Shown one piece after another: positions 47,303 to 57,560 of a stretch of 64,000 nt of DNA. The notes under the pieces are model-generated. The model was not told where the DNA came from. It did not search any database and was given only the letters and a program-made list of their open reading frames with translations. Positions within the stretch are counted from its first letter, which is position 1; each line of letters starts with the position of its first letter. Source of the DNA: Microbacterium sp. RURRCA19A (lineage in GTDB: Bacteria > Actinomycetota > Actinomycetes > Actinomycetales > Microbacteriaceae); the NCBI RefSeq assembly GCF_900156455.1, contig NZ_FTNQ01000001.1:434001-498000 (forward strand), in the 5' to 3' direction. Made by a program: the position numbers and the translations under genes.

Positions 47303-49012
47303 GTGGCGCCCTCGACTCCCGTCCGCCATGCCTGGCGCGTGCTGACCGGACTGCTCGCCATCACCGGCGTGCTGTTCGGCATCAACGCGCTCGGCGTGTA
47401 CGCGTTCCAGGCCAGCTCCTGGACCCCCGACCTCGCCCTCGACCTCCAGGGCGGCACGCAGATCATCCTGGCCGCGCAGACGACCGACGGGGCGAACCCC
47501 GACGCCGACCAGCTGGCTCAGGCCGTGACGATCATCCGTCAGCGTGTCGACGCCTCGGGTGTCGGCGAAGCCGACGTGGCCACCGAAGGCGGCCGAAACA
47601 TCGTCGTGCAGATCCCGGGCCAGGCGGATGACGCGACGCGTCAGCGCATCCAGAGCTCGGCGCAGCTGCAGTTGCGGGCGGTGCTGTTCACCGGCTCGCC
47701 GGCGACCTCCTTCGTCGGACAGGACGGCCAGAACACGCCGTACCCGACGCCCGACCCGTCGCTCCCGGCCACGCCCACCGCGTCGCCGACCAACGGCAGC
47801 GACACCTCGTGGATCACCCCCGCTCTGCAGGCGCAGTTCCTCGCGTACGACTGCGCGAACCCGGCGAACAACCCGGCGCAGGCCCCCGCGGATCAGCCGC
47901 TCATCACCTGCAGCGACGACGGCTCCGTGAAGTACATCCTCGGCCCCGTCGAACTCGACGGCACCGACATCAGCAACGCCACGAACGGCCAGGAGCAGAA
48001 CACCGGCCAGTGGGCCGTGAACCTCGTCTTCAACGACAAGGGCACCGACACCTTCGGCAAGATCAGCCAGCGCCTGTACGGTGCGCAGCCGCCGCTGAAC
48101 CAGTTCGCGTTCGTGCTGGACGGGTCCGTGCTCTCCGCACCGTCGATGAACGGCATCATCGTCGACGGACGCCCGAGCATCACGGGCAGCTTCACCCAGG
48201 AGTCATCGAAGGCCCTCGCCGACCAGCTCAAGTACGGTGCCCTGCCGCTGAGCTTCACCGTCGTCAGCTCGGACACGGTCTCCGCGACCCTCGGTTCGCA
48301 GCAGCTGCAGGTCGGCTTCATCGCCGGTCTCATCGGCCTGGGCCTCGTCGCGATCTACTCGCTGATCGTCTATCGAGCGCTCGGGACCGTGATCATCGCG
48401 TCGCTCGGCGTGATGGCGGTGCTGACGTACGTGACGCTCTGCATCCTGGCGTGGCGGATGGGCTTCCGACTGTCGCTCGCCGGCGTCGCGGGTCTGATCG
48501 TCACGATCGGGTTCACCGCGGACTCGTTCATCGTCTACTTCGAACGCATCCGTGACGAGTTGCGCGACGGCAAGTCGATCACGGCCGCCGTCGAGGACGG
48601 ATGGTCGCGCGCCAAGCGCACGATCTACATCTCGAAGTCGATCAACATCCTCGCCGCCGTCGTGCTCTACATCCTCGCGGATGCCACGGTGAAGGGCTTC
48701 GCGTTCACGCTCGGCCTCACGACCGCGATCGACATCCTCATCTTCATCCTCTTCACCCACCCGGTGATGCAGCTGCTGGCGCGCACGCGGTTCTTCGGCT
48801 CGGGCCACCCGCTCTCGGGCATGGACCCCGAGGCCCTCGGCGCCGTCTACCGCGGTCGTGCACAGTTCCGTGCCCCCGCTCCCGCCGTCTCCGGCCGGGC
48901 GAACCGCTCGCGCGGGGAGGCCCAGCGCCGCCAGACCATCGCGGAACGCAAGCGCGCAGAGCTCGCGGCCGCACAGGGCAATAGCCGCTCCACGAAGGAG
49001 GGAGACGACTGA
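47303..49012 (+). CDS. secD: protein translocase subunit SecD
   Basis: A 569-aa membrane protein that, with SecF, uses the proton gradient to pull secreted proteins out of SecYEG. It has TM1 near residues 10-32, then ALDLQGGTQIILAAQ (P1 domain start). A large external domain with a Pro/Thr/Ser-rich insert (about 145-170) follows. The block of five TM helices contains IVTIGFTADSFIVYFERIRDE. GTG start. The stop overlaps the secF ATG (TGATG). Confidence 0.93.
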   Translation: MAPSTPVRHAWRVLTGLLAITGVLFGINALGVYAFQASSWTPDLALDLQGGTQIILAAQTTDGANPDADQLAQAVTIIRQRVDASGVGEADVATEGGRNIVVQIPGQADDATRQRIQSSAQLQLRAVLFTGSPATSFVGQDGQNTPYPTPDPSLPATPTASPTNGSDTSWITPALQAQFLAYDCANPANNPAQAPADQPLITCSDDGSVKYILGPVELDGTDISNATNGQEQNTGQWAVNLVFNDKGTDTFGKISQRLYGAQPPLNQFAFVLDGSVLSAPSMNGIIVDGRPSITGSFTQESSKALADQLKYGALPLSFTVVSSDTVSATLGSQQLQVGFIAGLIGLGLVAIYSLIVYRALGTVIIASLGVMAVLTYVTLCILAWRMGFRLSLAGVAGLIVTIGFTADSFIVYFERIRDELRDGKSITAAVEDGWSRAKRTIYISKSINILAAVVLYILADATVKGFAFTLGLTTAIDILIFILFTHPVMQLLARTRFFGSGHPLSGMDPEALGAVYRGRAQFRAPAPAVSGRANRSRGEAQRRQTIAERKRAELAAAQGNSRSTKEGDD

Positions 49013-49998
49013 TGCGCTCCATGTCGCAGCTCGGTAACGACCTCTACTCCGGGAAGACGTCCTTCCCGTTCGTGCAGCGTCGTCGCCTGTGGTTCATCAT
49101 CGCCGCGGTGCTCGTGATCGGCGCGGCCCTCGTCCCGCTGTTCCGCCCGATCCAGTTCTCGATCGAATTCACCGGTGGGTCGCAGTTCACCGTCTCGAAC
49201 CCCGCGTCGTTCGACCAGTCCATCGCGACCGACGCCGTGGCATCCGTCGTCCCCGGCACGACGACGCGCGTGACCACGATCAGCGGTCAGGCCGTGCGCG
49301 TGCAGACCGACCAGCTCGACGACGCCCAGACCCAGGCGGTCTCGGAGGCGCTCGCCCAGGGGTACGGCGTTCCGACGAGCGAGATCACGAACTCGTTCAT
49401 CGGCCCGACCTGGGGCGCCGACGTCACCCGCCAGTCGCTGTGGGGTCTGTCGATCTTCCTCGCGCTGACCTTCGTCATCCTCGCGCTGTACTTCCGCACG
49501 TGGAAGATGTCGGTCGCCGCGATCATCGGCCTGGTCGACGTGCTCGTCATCACCGTCGGCATCTACGCCGTCTTCGGCTTCGAGATCTCGCCCGCCGCCG
49601 TCATCGGGTTCCTCACGATCCTGTCGTACGCCCTGTACGACACCACGGTCGTGTTCGACAAGGTACGGGAGAACACCCGGCAGGACGGCGAGATCTCGGG
49701 GCGCACGTTCGCCGAGTCGGTGAACCTCGCGGCCAACCAGACGCTCATCCGCTCGATCAACACCACCGTGGTGGCGATCCTCCCGGTCGGTGCGATCCTC
49801 TTCATCGGCGTGCCGCTCGGCGCCCGCACGCTGAGCGACATCTCGCTGTCGATCTTCGTCGGCACGATCGTCGCGGCCTACTCCACACTGTTCGTGGCGG
49901 TCCCGCTGTACGCGCTCCTGCGCGAGCGCGAGGCCCCGATCAAGCAGCGGGACAGCCGGGTCGTGTCCGCGCGCGAGAAGGCCGGTGTCCCCGCCTGA
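49012..49998 (+). CDS. secF: protein translocase subunit SecF
   Basis: A 328-aa partner of SecD with six TM helices. The signature SIEFTGGSQFTV follows TM1, and LTILSYALYDTTVVFDKVRENTR is the conserved TM4 loop region. It is coupled to secD by TGATG. The next gene is rel, with no apt gene between, unlike many other actinobacteria. Confidence 0.93.
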   Translation: MRSMSQLGNDLYSGKTSFPFVQRRRLWFIIAAVLVIGAALVPLFRPIQFSIEFTGGSQFTVSNPASFDQSIATDAVASVVPGTTTRVTTISGQAVRVQTDQLDDAQTQAVSEALAQGYGVPTSEITNSFIGPTWGADVTRQSLWGLSIFLALTFVILALYFRTWKMSVAAIIGLVDVLVITVGIYAVFGFEISPAAVIGFLTILSYALYDTTVVFDKVRENTRQDGEISGRTFAESVNLAANQTLIRSINTTVVAILPVGAILFIGVPLGARTLSDISLSIFVGTIVAAYSTLFVAVPLYALLREREAPIKQRDSRVVSAREKAGVPA

Positions 49999-50023
49999 CG
50001 GCGGGCACCGGCCCCGCGCGGCG

Positions 50024-50029
50024 TAGGAT
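50024..50029 (+). promoter_or_regulatory. -10 box of rel
   Basis: TAGGAT, 36 bases before the rel start. The short leader carries a GGGGGAGGGG ribosome site. Confidence 0.45.
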
Positions 50030-50065
50030 GGGAAGACTGATCGCAGCGCCCGGGGGAGGGGATCG

Positions 50066-52318
50066 ATGACCGAGACCACGTCCCCCGCGCCGCCGCCGTC
50101 GTCGCTGCGACGACTGGTTCCGCGCATCTTCTCGCGCGCCGCGCGGCGCGACGACGTCGACAAGCTGCTGCGCACGGTCCGCACGCATCACCCCAAGGGC
50201 GACCTCGGCATCATCGAGCGCGCCTACGCCGTGGCCGACAAGGCCCACGAGGGGCAGAAGCGCCAGAGCGGTGAGCCGTACATCACGCACCCGCTCGCGG
50301 TCGCGCAGATCCTTGCCGAACTCGGCCTCGGCCCCAAGGCGATCGCGGCGGCGCTGCTGCACGACACGGTCGAAGACACCGGGTACCCGCTCGACGAGCT
50401 CGCCGCCGACTTCGGCGACGAGGTCGCGATGCTCGTCGACGGCGTGACCAAGCTCGACAAGGTCAAGTACGGCGAGAGCGCGCAGGCCGAAACCGTCCGC
50501 AAGATGATCGTGGCGATGTCCCGCGACATCCGCGTCCTGCTCATCAAGCTCGCCGACCGCCTGCACAACGCCCGCACCTGGGGTTTCGTGCCGCCGCACA
50601 AGGCGGCGAAGAAGGCCACCGAGACGCTCGAGATCTACGCGCCGCTGGCCCACCGACTCGGCATCCAGGCGATCAAGAGCGAGCTCGAAGACCTGTCCTT
50701 CGCCGTCCTGCACCCCAAGCTCTACGCGGAGATCGAAAGCCTCGTCCGCCAGCGCACGCCGCAGCGCGAACAGTACGTCCAGACGGTGATCGAGAACATC
50801 GACGCCGACCTCCGCGAACTCCGCGTCCGCGGCCGTGTCATGGGACGCCCCAAGCAGCTGTACTCCGTGTACCAGAAGATGGTCGTGCGGGGTCGCGAGT
50901 TCGACGACATCTACGACCTCATCGGCATCCGGATCCTCGTCGGCACGGTGCGCGACTGCTACGCCGTGCTGGGCGCGATCCACGCGCGGTGGACCCCGCT
51001 GCCCGGCCGGTTCAAGGACTACATCGCGACCCCGAAGTTCAACCTGTACCAGTCGCTGCACACGACCGTCATCGGTCCCAGCGGCCGGACGGTCGAGATC
51101 CAGATCCGCACGCACGAGATGCACCAGCAGGCGGAGTTCGGCGTCGCCGCGCACTGGAAGTACAAAGAGCGCATGGCCGGCGGGAAGACGGATGCCAAGG
51201 CCTCCGACACCGACATGGCCTGGATCGCCCGCATCTCCGACTGGCAGGCCGAGACCGCCGACCCGGGGGAGTTCCTCGACTCACTGCGCTTCGAGATCGG
51301 CGCGAAAGAGGTCTACGTCTTCACGCCGAAGGGCCGTGTCATCGGTCTGCCGACGGGCGCGACCCCGGTCGACTTCGCCTACGCGGTGCACACCGAGATC
51401 GGTCACCGCACGATGGGCGCCAAGGTCAACGGGCGGCTCGTCCCGCTCGAGACCGAGCTGCAGTCCGGCGACGTCGTCGAGGTGTTCACGTCGAAGAACC
51501 CCGATGCGGGGCCGAGCCAGGACTGGCTGGGCTTCGTCAAGAGCACCCGGGCCCGCAACAAGATCCGCGGCTGGTTCACGAAGGAGCGTCGCGAAGAGGC
51601 CATCGAGCAGGGTAAGGACTCCATCGCCCGCGCGATGCGCCGCCAGAACCTGCCGTTGCAGCGCCTGATGAACCAGGACTCCTTCACCGAGGTCGCCCGC
51701 GGGTTCCACTACGAGGACGTCTCCGCGCTGTACGCCGCGGTCGGCGAGGGCCACGTCTCGACGCAGTCGGTCATCGAGAAGGTCACGGCGCTCGTCAGCG
51801 CCGACGACACCTCCACCGGCCCCATCGATCTGCCGCAGGTCGGCCGCAGCCGCGCGCCGCGCGGGGGCGACTCGGGCGTGCTCGTCCGCGGTGCCCCCGA
51901 CATCCTGGTCAAGCTCGCGAAGTGCTGCACCCCGGTGCCGGGCGACGAGATCGTCGGGTTCGTCACGCGGGGCAGCGGAGTGTCGGTGCACCGCGCGGAC
52001 TGCACGAACGTGAAGTCGCTGCGGGAAGACCCCGAGCGGTTGATCGACGTCGAGTGGGCGCCGACGACCAAGAGCGTCTTCCTCGTGCAGATCCAGGTCG
52101 AGGCGCTCGATCGATCAGGGCTGCTGAGCGACGTCACCCGCGTGCTGAGCGAACACCACGTCAACATCCTGTCGGCCACCGTGTCGACGACGAACGACCG
52201 CCTGGCCCTCAGCAAGTTCGTGTTCGAGATGGGCGACACCGTGCACCTCGACCGCGTGCTCAACGCCGTGCGACGCATCGACGCGGTGTACGACGTCTAT
52301 CGCGTCACCTCGTCCTGA
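50066..52318 (+). CDS. rel: bifunctional (p)ppGpp synthetase/hydrolase Rel
   Basis: A 750-aa stringent-response enzyme. The hydrolase HD domain is intact (His75 in THPLAV, His99-Asp100 in [10 protein letters not shown], Asp164 in ADRLHNART). The synthetase domain has RFKD (316-319), the RXKD signature of bifunctional Rel rather than EXDD of RelA, and [16 protein letters not shown] (about 400-465), a CC-containing motif [13 protein letters not shown] and a C-terminal ACT domain follow. It both makes and degrades (p)ppGpp on the ribosome. Confidence 0.95.
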   Translation: MTETTSPAPPPSSLRRLVPRIFSRAARRDDVDKLLRTVRTHHPKGDLGIIERAYAVADKAHEGQKRQSGEPYITHPLAVAQILAELGLGPKAIAAALLHDTVEDTGYPLDELAADFGDEVAMLVDGVTKLDKVKYGESAQAETVRKMIVAMSRDIRVLLIKLADRLHNARTWGFVPPHKAAKKATETLEIYAPLAHRLGIQAIKSELEDLSFAVLHPKLYAEIESLVRQRTPQREQYVQTVIENIDADLRELRVRGRVMGRPKQLYSVYQKMVVRGREFDDIYDLIGIRILVGTVRDCYAVLGAIHARWTPLPGRFKDYIATPKFNLYQSLHTTVIGPSGRTVEIQIRTHEMHQQAEFGVAAHWKYKERMAGGKTDAKASDTDMAWIARISDWQAETADPGEFLDSLRFEIGAKEVYVFTPKGRVIGLPTGATPVDFAYAVHTEIGHRTMGAKVNGRLVPLETELQSGDVVEVFTSKNPDAGPSQDWLGFVKSTRARNKIRGWFTKERREEAIEQGKDSIARAMRRQNLPLQRLMNQDSFTEVARGFHYEDVSALYAAVGEGHVSTQSVIEKVTALVSADDTSTGPIDLPQVGRSRAPRGGDSGVLVRGAPDILVKLAKCCTPVPGDEIVGFVTRGSGVSVHRADCTNVKSLREDPERLIDVEWAPTTKSVFLVQIQVEALDRSGLLSDVTRVLSEHHVNILSATVSTTNDRLALSKFVFEMGDTVHLDRVLNAVRRIDAVYDVYRVTSS

Positions 52319-52330
52319 CGTCCGCGCGGA

Positions 52331-52870
52331 TCACCGCCGCGCCGTCGTCGCGAGCACCTCGTCGGCGCGGCGCCCATAGGGGAACCGCGGATGCCGGGAC
52401 AGCCACGCGCGCGCGGACGCGACGAGGGCGGGGTCGGACCCGCCCCAGGCTCGCGCCGCGGCGAGATCGTCGGCATCCGCGGAACGGGCGAGGTCCACGA
52501 GGGTACGCTCGGGGCTCGCGACCCGGACGCCGGCGATCACCAGGACGTCGGCGGGCGCGATCCGCACGTCGTGCGTGATGACCCCCGACGCACGTGGAGC
52601 ACGCGCACGCTCGGCGGACGCTCGCTGAAGGTGGTGCCGGGACGGCTCGAGCTCGACGGCGCCGTGGACCCAGGCCGCAGTCACTCGCACCGCCGCCCAT
52701 CTGTCACCGATCAGGGGCGCGAGGCTCCGGGCCCGCATCCACGAGGTCTCCACGGCATCGGCGGGCATGAACCCCTCACCGATCGGCGTGAGCAGACCGT
52801 CCAGGCAGGCCGCGGTCAGCTCCGCCAGCGACAACCGTTCACCGGGGAAGTACAGAAAGGGAGAGACCAT
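52331..52870 (-). CDS. AbiEi-antitoxin-like or unknown protein
   Basis: A 179-aa soluble protein. The middle and C-terminal parts (AAWVHGAVELEPSRHHLQRA, VITHDVRIAPADVLVIAGV, SPERTLVDLAR) resemble the C-terminal half of actinobacterial AbiEi-type proteins. The usual N-terminal winged helix is not clear, and no nucleotidyltransferase toxin (AbiEii) is adjacent. It is therefore best regarded as a conserved protein of unknown role. Convergent with rel, 12 bases apart. Confidence 0.5.
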   Translation of the reverse strand: MVSPFLYFPGERLSLAELTAACLDGLLTPIGEGFMPADAVETSWMRARSLAPLIGDRWAAVRVTAAWVHGAVELEPSRHHLQRASAERARAPRASGVITHDVRIAPADVLVIAGVRVASPERTLVDLARSADADDLAAARAWGGSDPALVASARAWLSRHPRFPYGRRADEVLATTARR

Positions 52871-52934
52871 CCCGCCAGTGTGCCGGGATGGTCTCTTCCT
52901 GTGGGTCGTGGGGACGCCGAGCTGTGGAGAACGC

Positions 52935-54539
52935 TCAGCCGCCGAGCGCGCGCAGCCACGTGCGACGCGCCTCGAGGGCTTCGGAGGCCTGGGCCGCAGC
53001 GCGCTTGTCGCCCTTGGCCTGGGCGGCGGCGAGTTCGGCCTCGAGCTTCTCGATCGCGTCGGTCAGCTGCCGCGTCATGTCGTTGGCGCGGGCCTTCTGC
53101 TCGGGGTCGTTCCGCTTCCACTCGGCGTCTTCGCGGGTGCGCACGCTCTGCTCGATCTTGCGGAGCTCGTCGTCGAGGACGCGCTCCTTGTCGCGGGGGA
53201 AGATACGCCCGATCTCGTCCCACTGCCGCTGGATCGCGGTGAGCTTCTGGCGAGCTGTCGCGAGATTCTTCTCGTCGACGATCGGTGCGGCCTCCTCGAG
53301 GAGAGCGCGCTTCTGCTCGATCTTCTCCTCGGATGCCTCGGCGTCGGCGGTCTCGCGCTCGATGCGTGCGCCGTACAGCGCGTCGCCCGCGGCCTTGAAC
53401 CGGGCCCAGAGCGCGTCGTCGACCTTGCGGCCGGCACGGCCGGAGGCCTTCCACTCGTCGAGGAGGTCGCGATAGGCCGGGATGCCGTCCTCGCCACGGG
53501 GAGCGAGGGCCTCGGCGCGCTCGACCAGGCGCGTCTTGGCGTCGCGCGCGACCTTGTGGGTCTCGTCGAGCGCGGAGAAGAACTCGCGGCGGTGGCGGTC
53601 GACGGTCGCGCGCGCGTCGCGGAAGCGGCGCCACAGCTGCTGGGCGGTCGACTTCGGCAAGCGGGGACCGTTCTGCTGGTGGGCCTGCCACCGGTCGAAC
53701 AGGTCCGACATGTCGGCGGTCATCTGCTTCCACTGCACCGACTGCGGGTCACGGGCGGCGAGGGCCTCGGCGTGCTCGACGATCTCGGTGCGCTCGCGCA
53801 CGGCGTCTTCGACGGCTTCCTTGGCCGCGGCCGCTTCGGTCTCGGTCGCCTCGGCCAGCTCGGCGGTCAGGGCGTCCAGACGTTCGAGGAGGGCGGCGAG
53901 GTCGCCGACAGCGGCGGCACCGTCGACCTTGGCCCGCACCGTCGCGGCGGTCGAGCGCAGGTCGGAGGCGGATGCGCCGCCGCGGCGGTGACGCACCTCG
54001 AGCAGGGTCACCTCGCCGGCGAGGTCGGCGAACTTGCGCGTGAAGTAGGCCAGGGCTTCGTCGGGCGTGCCGTCGGGATACTGCCCCACGACCCGCCATT
54101 CGCTGCCTTCGCGCACGGAAACGGTGCCGTCCTCGTCGACGCGGCCCCACGGTTCGACCGGGGCCGCGACGCGCGCACCGGGGCGCGGACCGGGCCGGGG
54201 ACCGGGTGCGGGGGTGGCCTGGGGCGCGGCGGGCGCCTCAGCGGCGGCCTCCTCGGCGCGAGTCTCCTCGGCGGGGGCATCCTCGGCGGGCGCCTCAGCG
54301 GCGGGAGTCTCCTCAGCGGTGGATGCCTCCGCCGAGAGGGCATCCTCGGCGGGGGCCTCCTCAGTGGGGGCGTCGGCGTCGGCGGACGACTCGGTCGGCT
54401 CGTCCGCGGCGACCGGAGCGGCCTCCGCGTCGATCGTGGTCTCGTCCGCGGCGGGCGCGGTGGGCTCTTCGACCACGGCGTCGTCGTCGGCGACGGCGGG
54501 GGTGGTGTCGGGGGAGTCGGAGGAGGGAACGCAAGTCAC
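52935..54539 (-). CDS. DUF349 domain protein
   Basis: A 534-aa protein with a disordered Ala/Glu/Pro-rich N-terminus (about residues 1-125). A long helical region with repeated DUF349 units follows (for example LWRRFRDARATVDRHRREFF and LWARFKAAGDALYG, Trp/Phe-spaced coiled helices), ending in a coiled coil. Bacterial DUF349 proteins have no settled function. The GTG at 54539 follows GATGAGG; a GTG three codons upstream is less well placed. Confidence 0.8.
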   Translation of the reverse strand: MTCVPSSDSPDTTPAVADDDAVVEEPTAPAADETTIDAEAAPVAADEPTESSADADAPTEEAPAEDALSAEASTAEETPAAEAPAEDAPAEETRAEEAAAEAPAAPQATPAPGPRPGPRPGARVAAPVEPWGRVDEDGTVSVREGSEWRVVGQYPDGTPDEALAYFTRKFADLAGEVTLLEVRHRRGGASASDLRSTAATVRAKVDGAAAVGDLAALLERLDALTAELAEATETEAAAAKEAVEDAVRERTEIVEHAEALAARDPQSVQWKQMTADMSDLFDRWQAHQQNGPRLPKSTAQQLWRRFRDARATVDRHRREFFSALDETHKVARDAKTRLVERAEALAPRGEDGIPAYRDLLDEWKASGRAGRKVDDALWARFKAAGDALYGARIERETADAEASEEKIEQKRALLEEAAPIVDEKNLATARQKLTAIQRQWDEIGRIFPRDKERVLDDELRKIEQSVRTREDAEWKRNDPEQKARANDMTRQLTDAIEKLEAELAAAQAKGDKRAAAQASEALEARRTWLRALGG

Positions 54540-54620
54540 GGGAAGCACCTCATCGCGGCAGGGCCGCCTGGGGGAGAAGGACGCTTCGAGCCTAGTACGA
54601 CGGATGCCGTCGTCACAGGT

Positions 54621-54908
54621 TCACGGCGTGGACGAGACCTCGGGGTCGGGCAGAACCGGCCCGCTCGGCACCGGGCTCGGCGTGTCGACGACGGTCGGCT
54701 CCGGTGCGGGAGCGCCGGGGCCGGCGACGAAGTAGACGGTCTGCAGACCGATCGCGGCGCCGATCACCACGACGCCGACGACGAGCGCGAGGACGTTGTC
54801 GCGCGTGCGCCGTCGCCCTTCGCGACGGTGGAGCTCCTGGCGGGCCTGATACGCCCGCGTGCGCTCGCGCTGCTCGCGGCCCTGCCGGTCCTTGCCACCC
54901 GTCGCCAC
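54621..54908 (-). CDS. small single-pass membrane protein
   Basis: A 95-aa protein with a highly charged N-terminus (about residues 1-38, rich in Arg and Gln). One transmembrane helix (NVLALVVGVVVIGAAIGLQTVYF) and a Pro-rich external tail of about 30 residues follow. No family is recognised. It lies upstream of the DUF349 gene on the same strand, 81 bases apart. GTG start behind GAGAGG. Confidence 0.6.
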   Translation of the reverse strand: MATGGKDRQGREQRERTRAYQARQELHRREGRRRTRDNVLALVVGVVVIGAAIGLQTVYFVAGPGAPAPEPTVVDTPSPVPSGPVLPDPEVSSTP

Positions 54909-55003
54909 ATCGACCTCTCTTCACCGCCTGCGGAACGCCCCGATCCTACGCACCTCGCCGATGACGTCACAAAGACGCCCGATCCGGTGTCGGCGGTCGC
55001 GAT

Positions 55004-55009
55004 TAGCCT
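55004..55009 (+). promoter_or_regulatory. -10 box of rarA
   Basis: TAGCCT, 6 bases before the GTG at 55016. This indicates a leaderless message. Confidence 0.5.
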
Positions 55010-55015
55010 GGATCC

Positions 55016-56395
55016 GTGACCAGTGCTTCCGCCCTCTTCCAGGGCCAGACACCGCTCGCCGTGCGCATGCGCCCGACGAGCCTCGACGAGGTCGCCGGCC
55101 AAGGTCATCTCCTCCGTCCCGGCTCACCGCTGGTCACCCTCGCCGGCGCCGACTCCTCGGCATCCGGATCCGCCGTCTCGGTCATCCTGTGGGGGCCGCC
55201 CGGCACGGGCAAGACGACGCTCGCACAGGCGATCGCGCGGTCGTCGGGTCGCCGCTTCGTCGAACTCTCGGCGATCACCGCCGGGGTGAAGGACGTGCGC
55301 GAGGTCATGCAGGAGGCCCTCACCCAGCGCGATCTCTACGGACAGTCCACGATCCTGTTCCTCGACGAGATCCACCGCTTCACAAAGGCGCAGCAGGACG
55401 CACTGCTGCCGGGCGTCGAGAACGGCTGGGTCGTGCTGATCGCCGCCACCACCGAGAACCCCTCGTTCTCGGTCATCTCGCCCCTGCTGTCGCGGTCGTT
55501 GCTGCTCACCCTCCGACCGCTGGGCGACGACGATCTCGGTGCTCTCGTCGACCGGGCCGTGACGGATCCCCGCGGCCTCGACGATCGTGTGGTGCTGAGC
55601 GACGACGCCCGCTCATCGCTCGTGCGACTGGCCTCCGGAGACGCGCGCCGCGCGCTCACCGCCCTCGAAGCCGCGGCATCCGTGGCCGCCGACCACGCCA
55701 CGTCCGGCGCAGACGACGAGGACGCCGACGAAGACGACGCGGATGCCGACGACCCGCGTCCCGTCATCACCGGCGACCACATCTCCCAGGCCGTCGATCG
55801 CGCCCTGCTGCGCTACGACCGGCAGGGCGACGAGCACTACGACGTCATCAGCGCGTTCATCAAATCGATCCGCGGATCCGACGCCGACGCCGCGATCCAC
55901 TACCTCGCGCGCATGATCGAAGCCGGGGAAGACCCCCGGTTCATCGCCCGCCGGCTGGTCGTCTCCGCCGCGGAAGACATCGGTCTCGCCGACCCGCAGG
56001 CGCTGCAGATCGCGGTCGCCGCCGCCGACGCCGTCGCCTTCATCGGGATGCCGGAAGGGCGCATCCCGCTCGCCGAAGCCACGGTCTACCTCGCCACGAC
56101 GGCGAAGTCGAACGCCGCCTACACCGCGATCAACGCCGCGATCGCCGATGTGCGCGCCGGCGGGTTCGGTCGCGTCCCCGTGCACCTGCGCGACGCGCAC
56201 TACGCCGGGGCGAAGCGGCTCGGGCACGGGAAGGGCTACAAGTACGCGCACGACAGCGACATCGGCATCGTCACGCAGCAATACCTCCCCGACGAACTCC
56301 GCGGGAAGCGCTACTACCAGCCGACCTCGCACGGCGCCGAGCGCGACGTCTCCGCCCGGCTCGAGAAGATCCGCCGCATCCTCGACGGCGGGTGA
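55016..56395 (+). CDS. rarA: replication-associated recombination protein A (RarA/MgsA)
   Basis: A 459-aa AAA+ ATPase acting at stalled replication forks. Walker A is GPPGTGKTT (Lys66), Walker [10 protein letters not shown] (Asp117-Glu118), sensor [10 protein letters not shown]. The C-terminal tetramerisation domain includes [18 protein letters not shown] and [14 protein letters not shown]. Residues 231-248 are an acidic Asp/Ala/Glu insertion in the lid region not needed by the fold. Start set by the leaderless promoter. Confidence 0.93.
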   Translation: MTSASALFQGQTPLAVRMRPTSLDEVAGQGHLLRPGSPLVTLAGADSSASGSAVSVILWGPPGTGKTTLAQAIARSSGRRFVELSAITAGVKDVREVMQEALTQRDLYGQSTILFLDEIHRFTKAQQDALLPGVENGWVVLIAATTENPSFSVISPLLSRSLLLTLRPLGDDDLGALVDRAVTDPRGLDDRVVLSDDARSSLVRLASGDARRALTALEAAASVAADHATSGADDEDADEDDADADDPRPVITGDHISQAVDRALLRYDRQGDEHYDVISAFIKSIRGSDADAAIHYLARMIEAGEDPRFIARRLVVSAAEDIGLADPQALQIAVAAADAVAFIGMPEGRIPLAEATVYLATTAKSNAAYTAINAAIADVRAGGFGRVPVHLRDAHYAGAKRLGHGKGYKYAHDSDIGIVTQQYLPDELRGKRYYQPTSHGAERDVSARLEKIRRILDGG

Positions 56396-56613
56396 GATCC
56401 GCCGTTGTCGGCGAGCCGGGCCCGTCCTGGACCGCGTACGTCGCGACCGCGGTCTGATAGCCTTAGTCGGTTCGAAACCGAGTTTTCGGGCATCCCCTCT
56501 CTTCTTCACCGACCTTCCGGCATGCCCCGGCGTGCAGTCCGGACAGGGCGAAGAGAGCGTGATACGTCCGTGAGCCGCGAAACGCGCGGCCACGTCATCG
56601 GAAGGAGTACTTC

Positions 56614-57243
56614 GTGGCAACGAAGTCCCAGGACCGCCGCAAGGTCCGTCTGTCGCGCGCCCTCGGCGTCGCGCTCACCCCCAAGGCCGCCCGCTACCTC
56701 GAGAAGCGTCCCTACGCTCCCGGCGAGCACGGCCGCACCAAGCGCAAGGCCGACAGCGACTACGCCGTGCGTCTCCGCGAGAAGCAGCGTCTGCGCGAGC
56801 AGTACGGCATCCGCGAGAAGCAGCTGCGCATCGCGTTCAACGAGGCCCGTCGCACCGATGGCCTGACCGGTGAGAACCTGGTCGAGCTCCTCGAGATGCG
56901 TCTGGACGCCCTCGTCGTCCGTGCCGGCTTCGCCCGCACCACCGCCCAGGCCCGTCAGCTCGTCGTGCACCGCCACATCCTGGTCGACGGCCAGCTCGTG
57001 GATCGCCCGTCGTTCCGCGTGAAGCCGGGTCAGCAGATCCACGTCAAGCCGAAGAGCGAGGGCCTCGAGCCCTTCCAGGTCGCCGCCGCCGGTGGGCACG
57101 CCGAGGTGCTGCCCCCCGTTCCCGGTTACCTCGAGGTCGACCTGGCCACGCTGCAGGCGAAGCTCGTGCGTCGCCCCAAGCGCGCCGAGGTGCCCGTCAC
57201 GTGTGACGTGCAGCTCGTCGTCGAGTACTACGCCGCTCGCTGA
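56614..57243 (+). CDS. rpsD: 30S ribosomal protein S4
   Basis: A 209-aa primary 16S rRNA-binding protein. The S4 domain is seen in LEMRLDALVVRAGFARTTAQ through VDGQLVDRPSFRVKPGQQI (about residues 91-150). It lacks the zinc-type Cys cluster. The gene stands alone, away from the alpha operon, as in other actinobacteria with this arrangement. GTG start at 56614 with GGAAGGAG. The 218-base gap before it has a small CGGTT/AACCG hairpin followed by AGTTTT (about 56469-56487). Confidence 0.96.
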   Translation: MATKSQDRRKVRLSRALGVALTPKAARYLEKRPYAPGEHGRTKRKADSDYAVRLREKQRLREQYGIREKQLRIAFNEARRTDGLTGENLVELLEMRLDALVVRAGFARTTAQARQLVVHRHILVDGQLVDRPSFRVKPGQQIHVKPKSEGLEPFQVAAAGGHAEVLPPVPGYLEVDLATLQAKLVRRPKRAEVPVTCDVQLVVEYYAAR

Positions 57244-57261
57244 GTCTCCGACTCACGAGCC

Positions 57262-57296
57262 GAAGGGCGCCGGGTTCTCCCGGCGCCCTTCGTCGT
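57262..57296 (+). terminator. rho-independent terminator of rpsD
   Basis: A perfect 13-bp stem (57262-57274 with 57279-57291) and a TTCT loop, then GTCGTTTGC. Confidence 0.85.
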
Positions 57297-57373
57297 TTGC
57301 GGTCGCGCTCTCGCGCGGCCTGGCGTCGTTCCCGGTCGCGCTCTCCGCGCGAACAACGAAAGCGTCGGTTCAT

Positions 57374-57422
57374 TTGCCCCAGATCGTCGATGCGCCGTCG
57401 AGCCAACGACCATCTGCGGCAA
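57374..57422. repeat. REP-like intergenic stem-loop, copy 2
   Basis: The left arm TTGCCCCAGATCGTCG is identical to copy 1 at 39770. The right arm CGACCATCTGCGGCAA pairs with it at 14 of 16 positions. The loop differs. It lies after rpsD in a gene-poor gap of about 300 bases. Confidence 0.6.
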
Positions 57423-57548
57423 TCGAACGTGGAGGCATCGGTTCGGGAGCCCCGGACCGCCCGGCGTGGGTGGGGGGCACGCCGACAGGGAACGGATGCC
57501 GAGTCCGGCGGCATCCCGTCGGGCGCGCGCTCGCGCGACCCTGTCGCC

Positions 57549-57554
57549 TACGAT
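57549..57554 (+). promoter_or_regulatory. -10 box of the YtxH-like gene
   Basis: TACGAT, 6 bases before the ATG at 57561. Confidence 0.45.
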
Positions 57555-57560
57555 GAAGGG

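Noticed and set aside
52331..52870. Type IV toxin-antitoxin system (AbiEi with AbiEii)
   Set aside because: Only an AbiEi-like C-terminal resemblance. No nucleotidyltransferase toxin gene is adjacent.
56469..56487. Hairpin before rpsD as an S4 autoregulatory leader
   Set aside because: Stem of only five pairs with TTTT after it. It is as easily a weak terminator of rarA, and no pseudoknot typical of S4 regulation could be built by eye.
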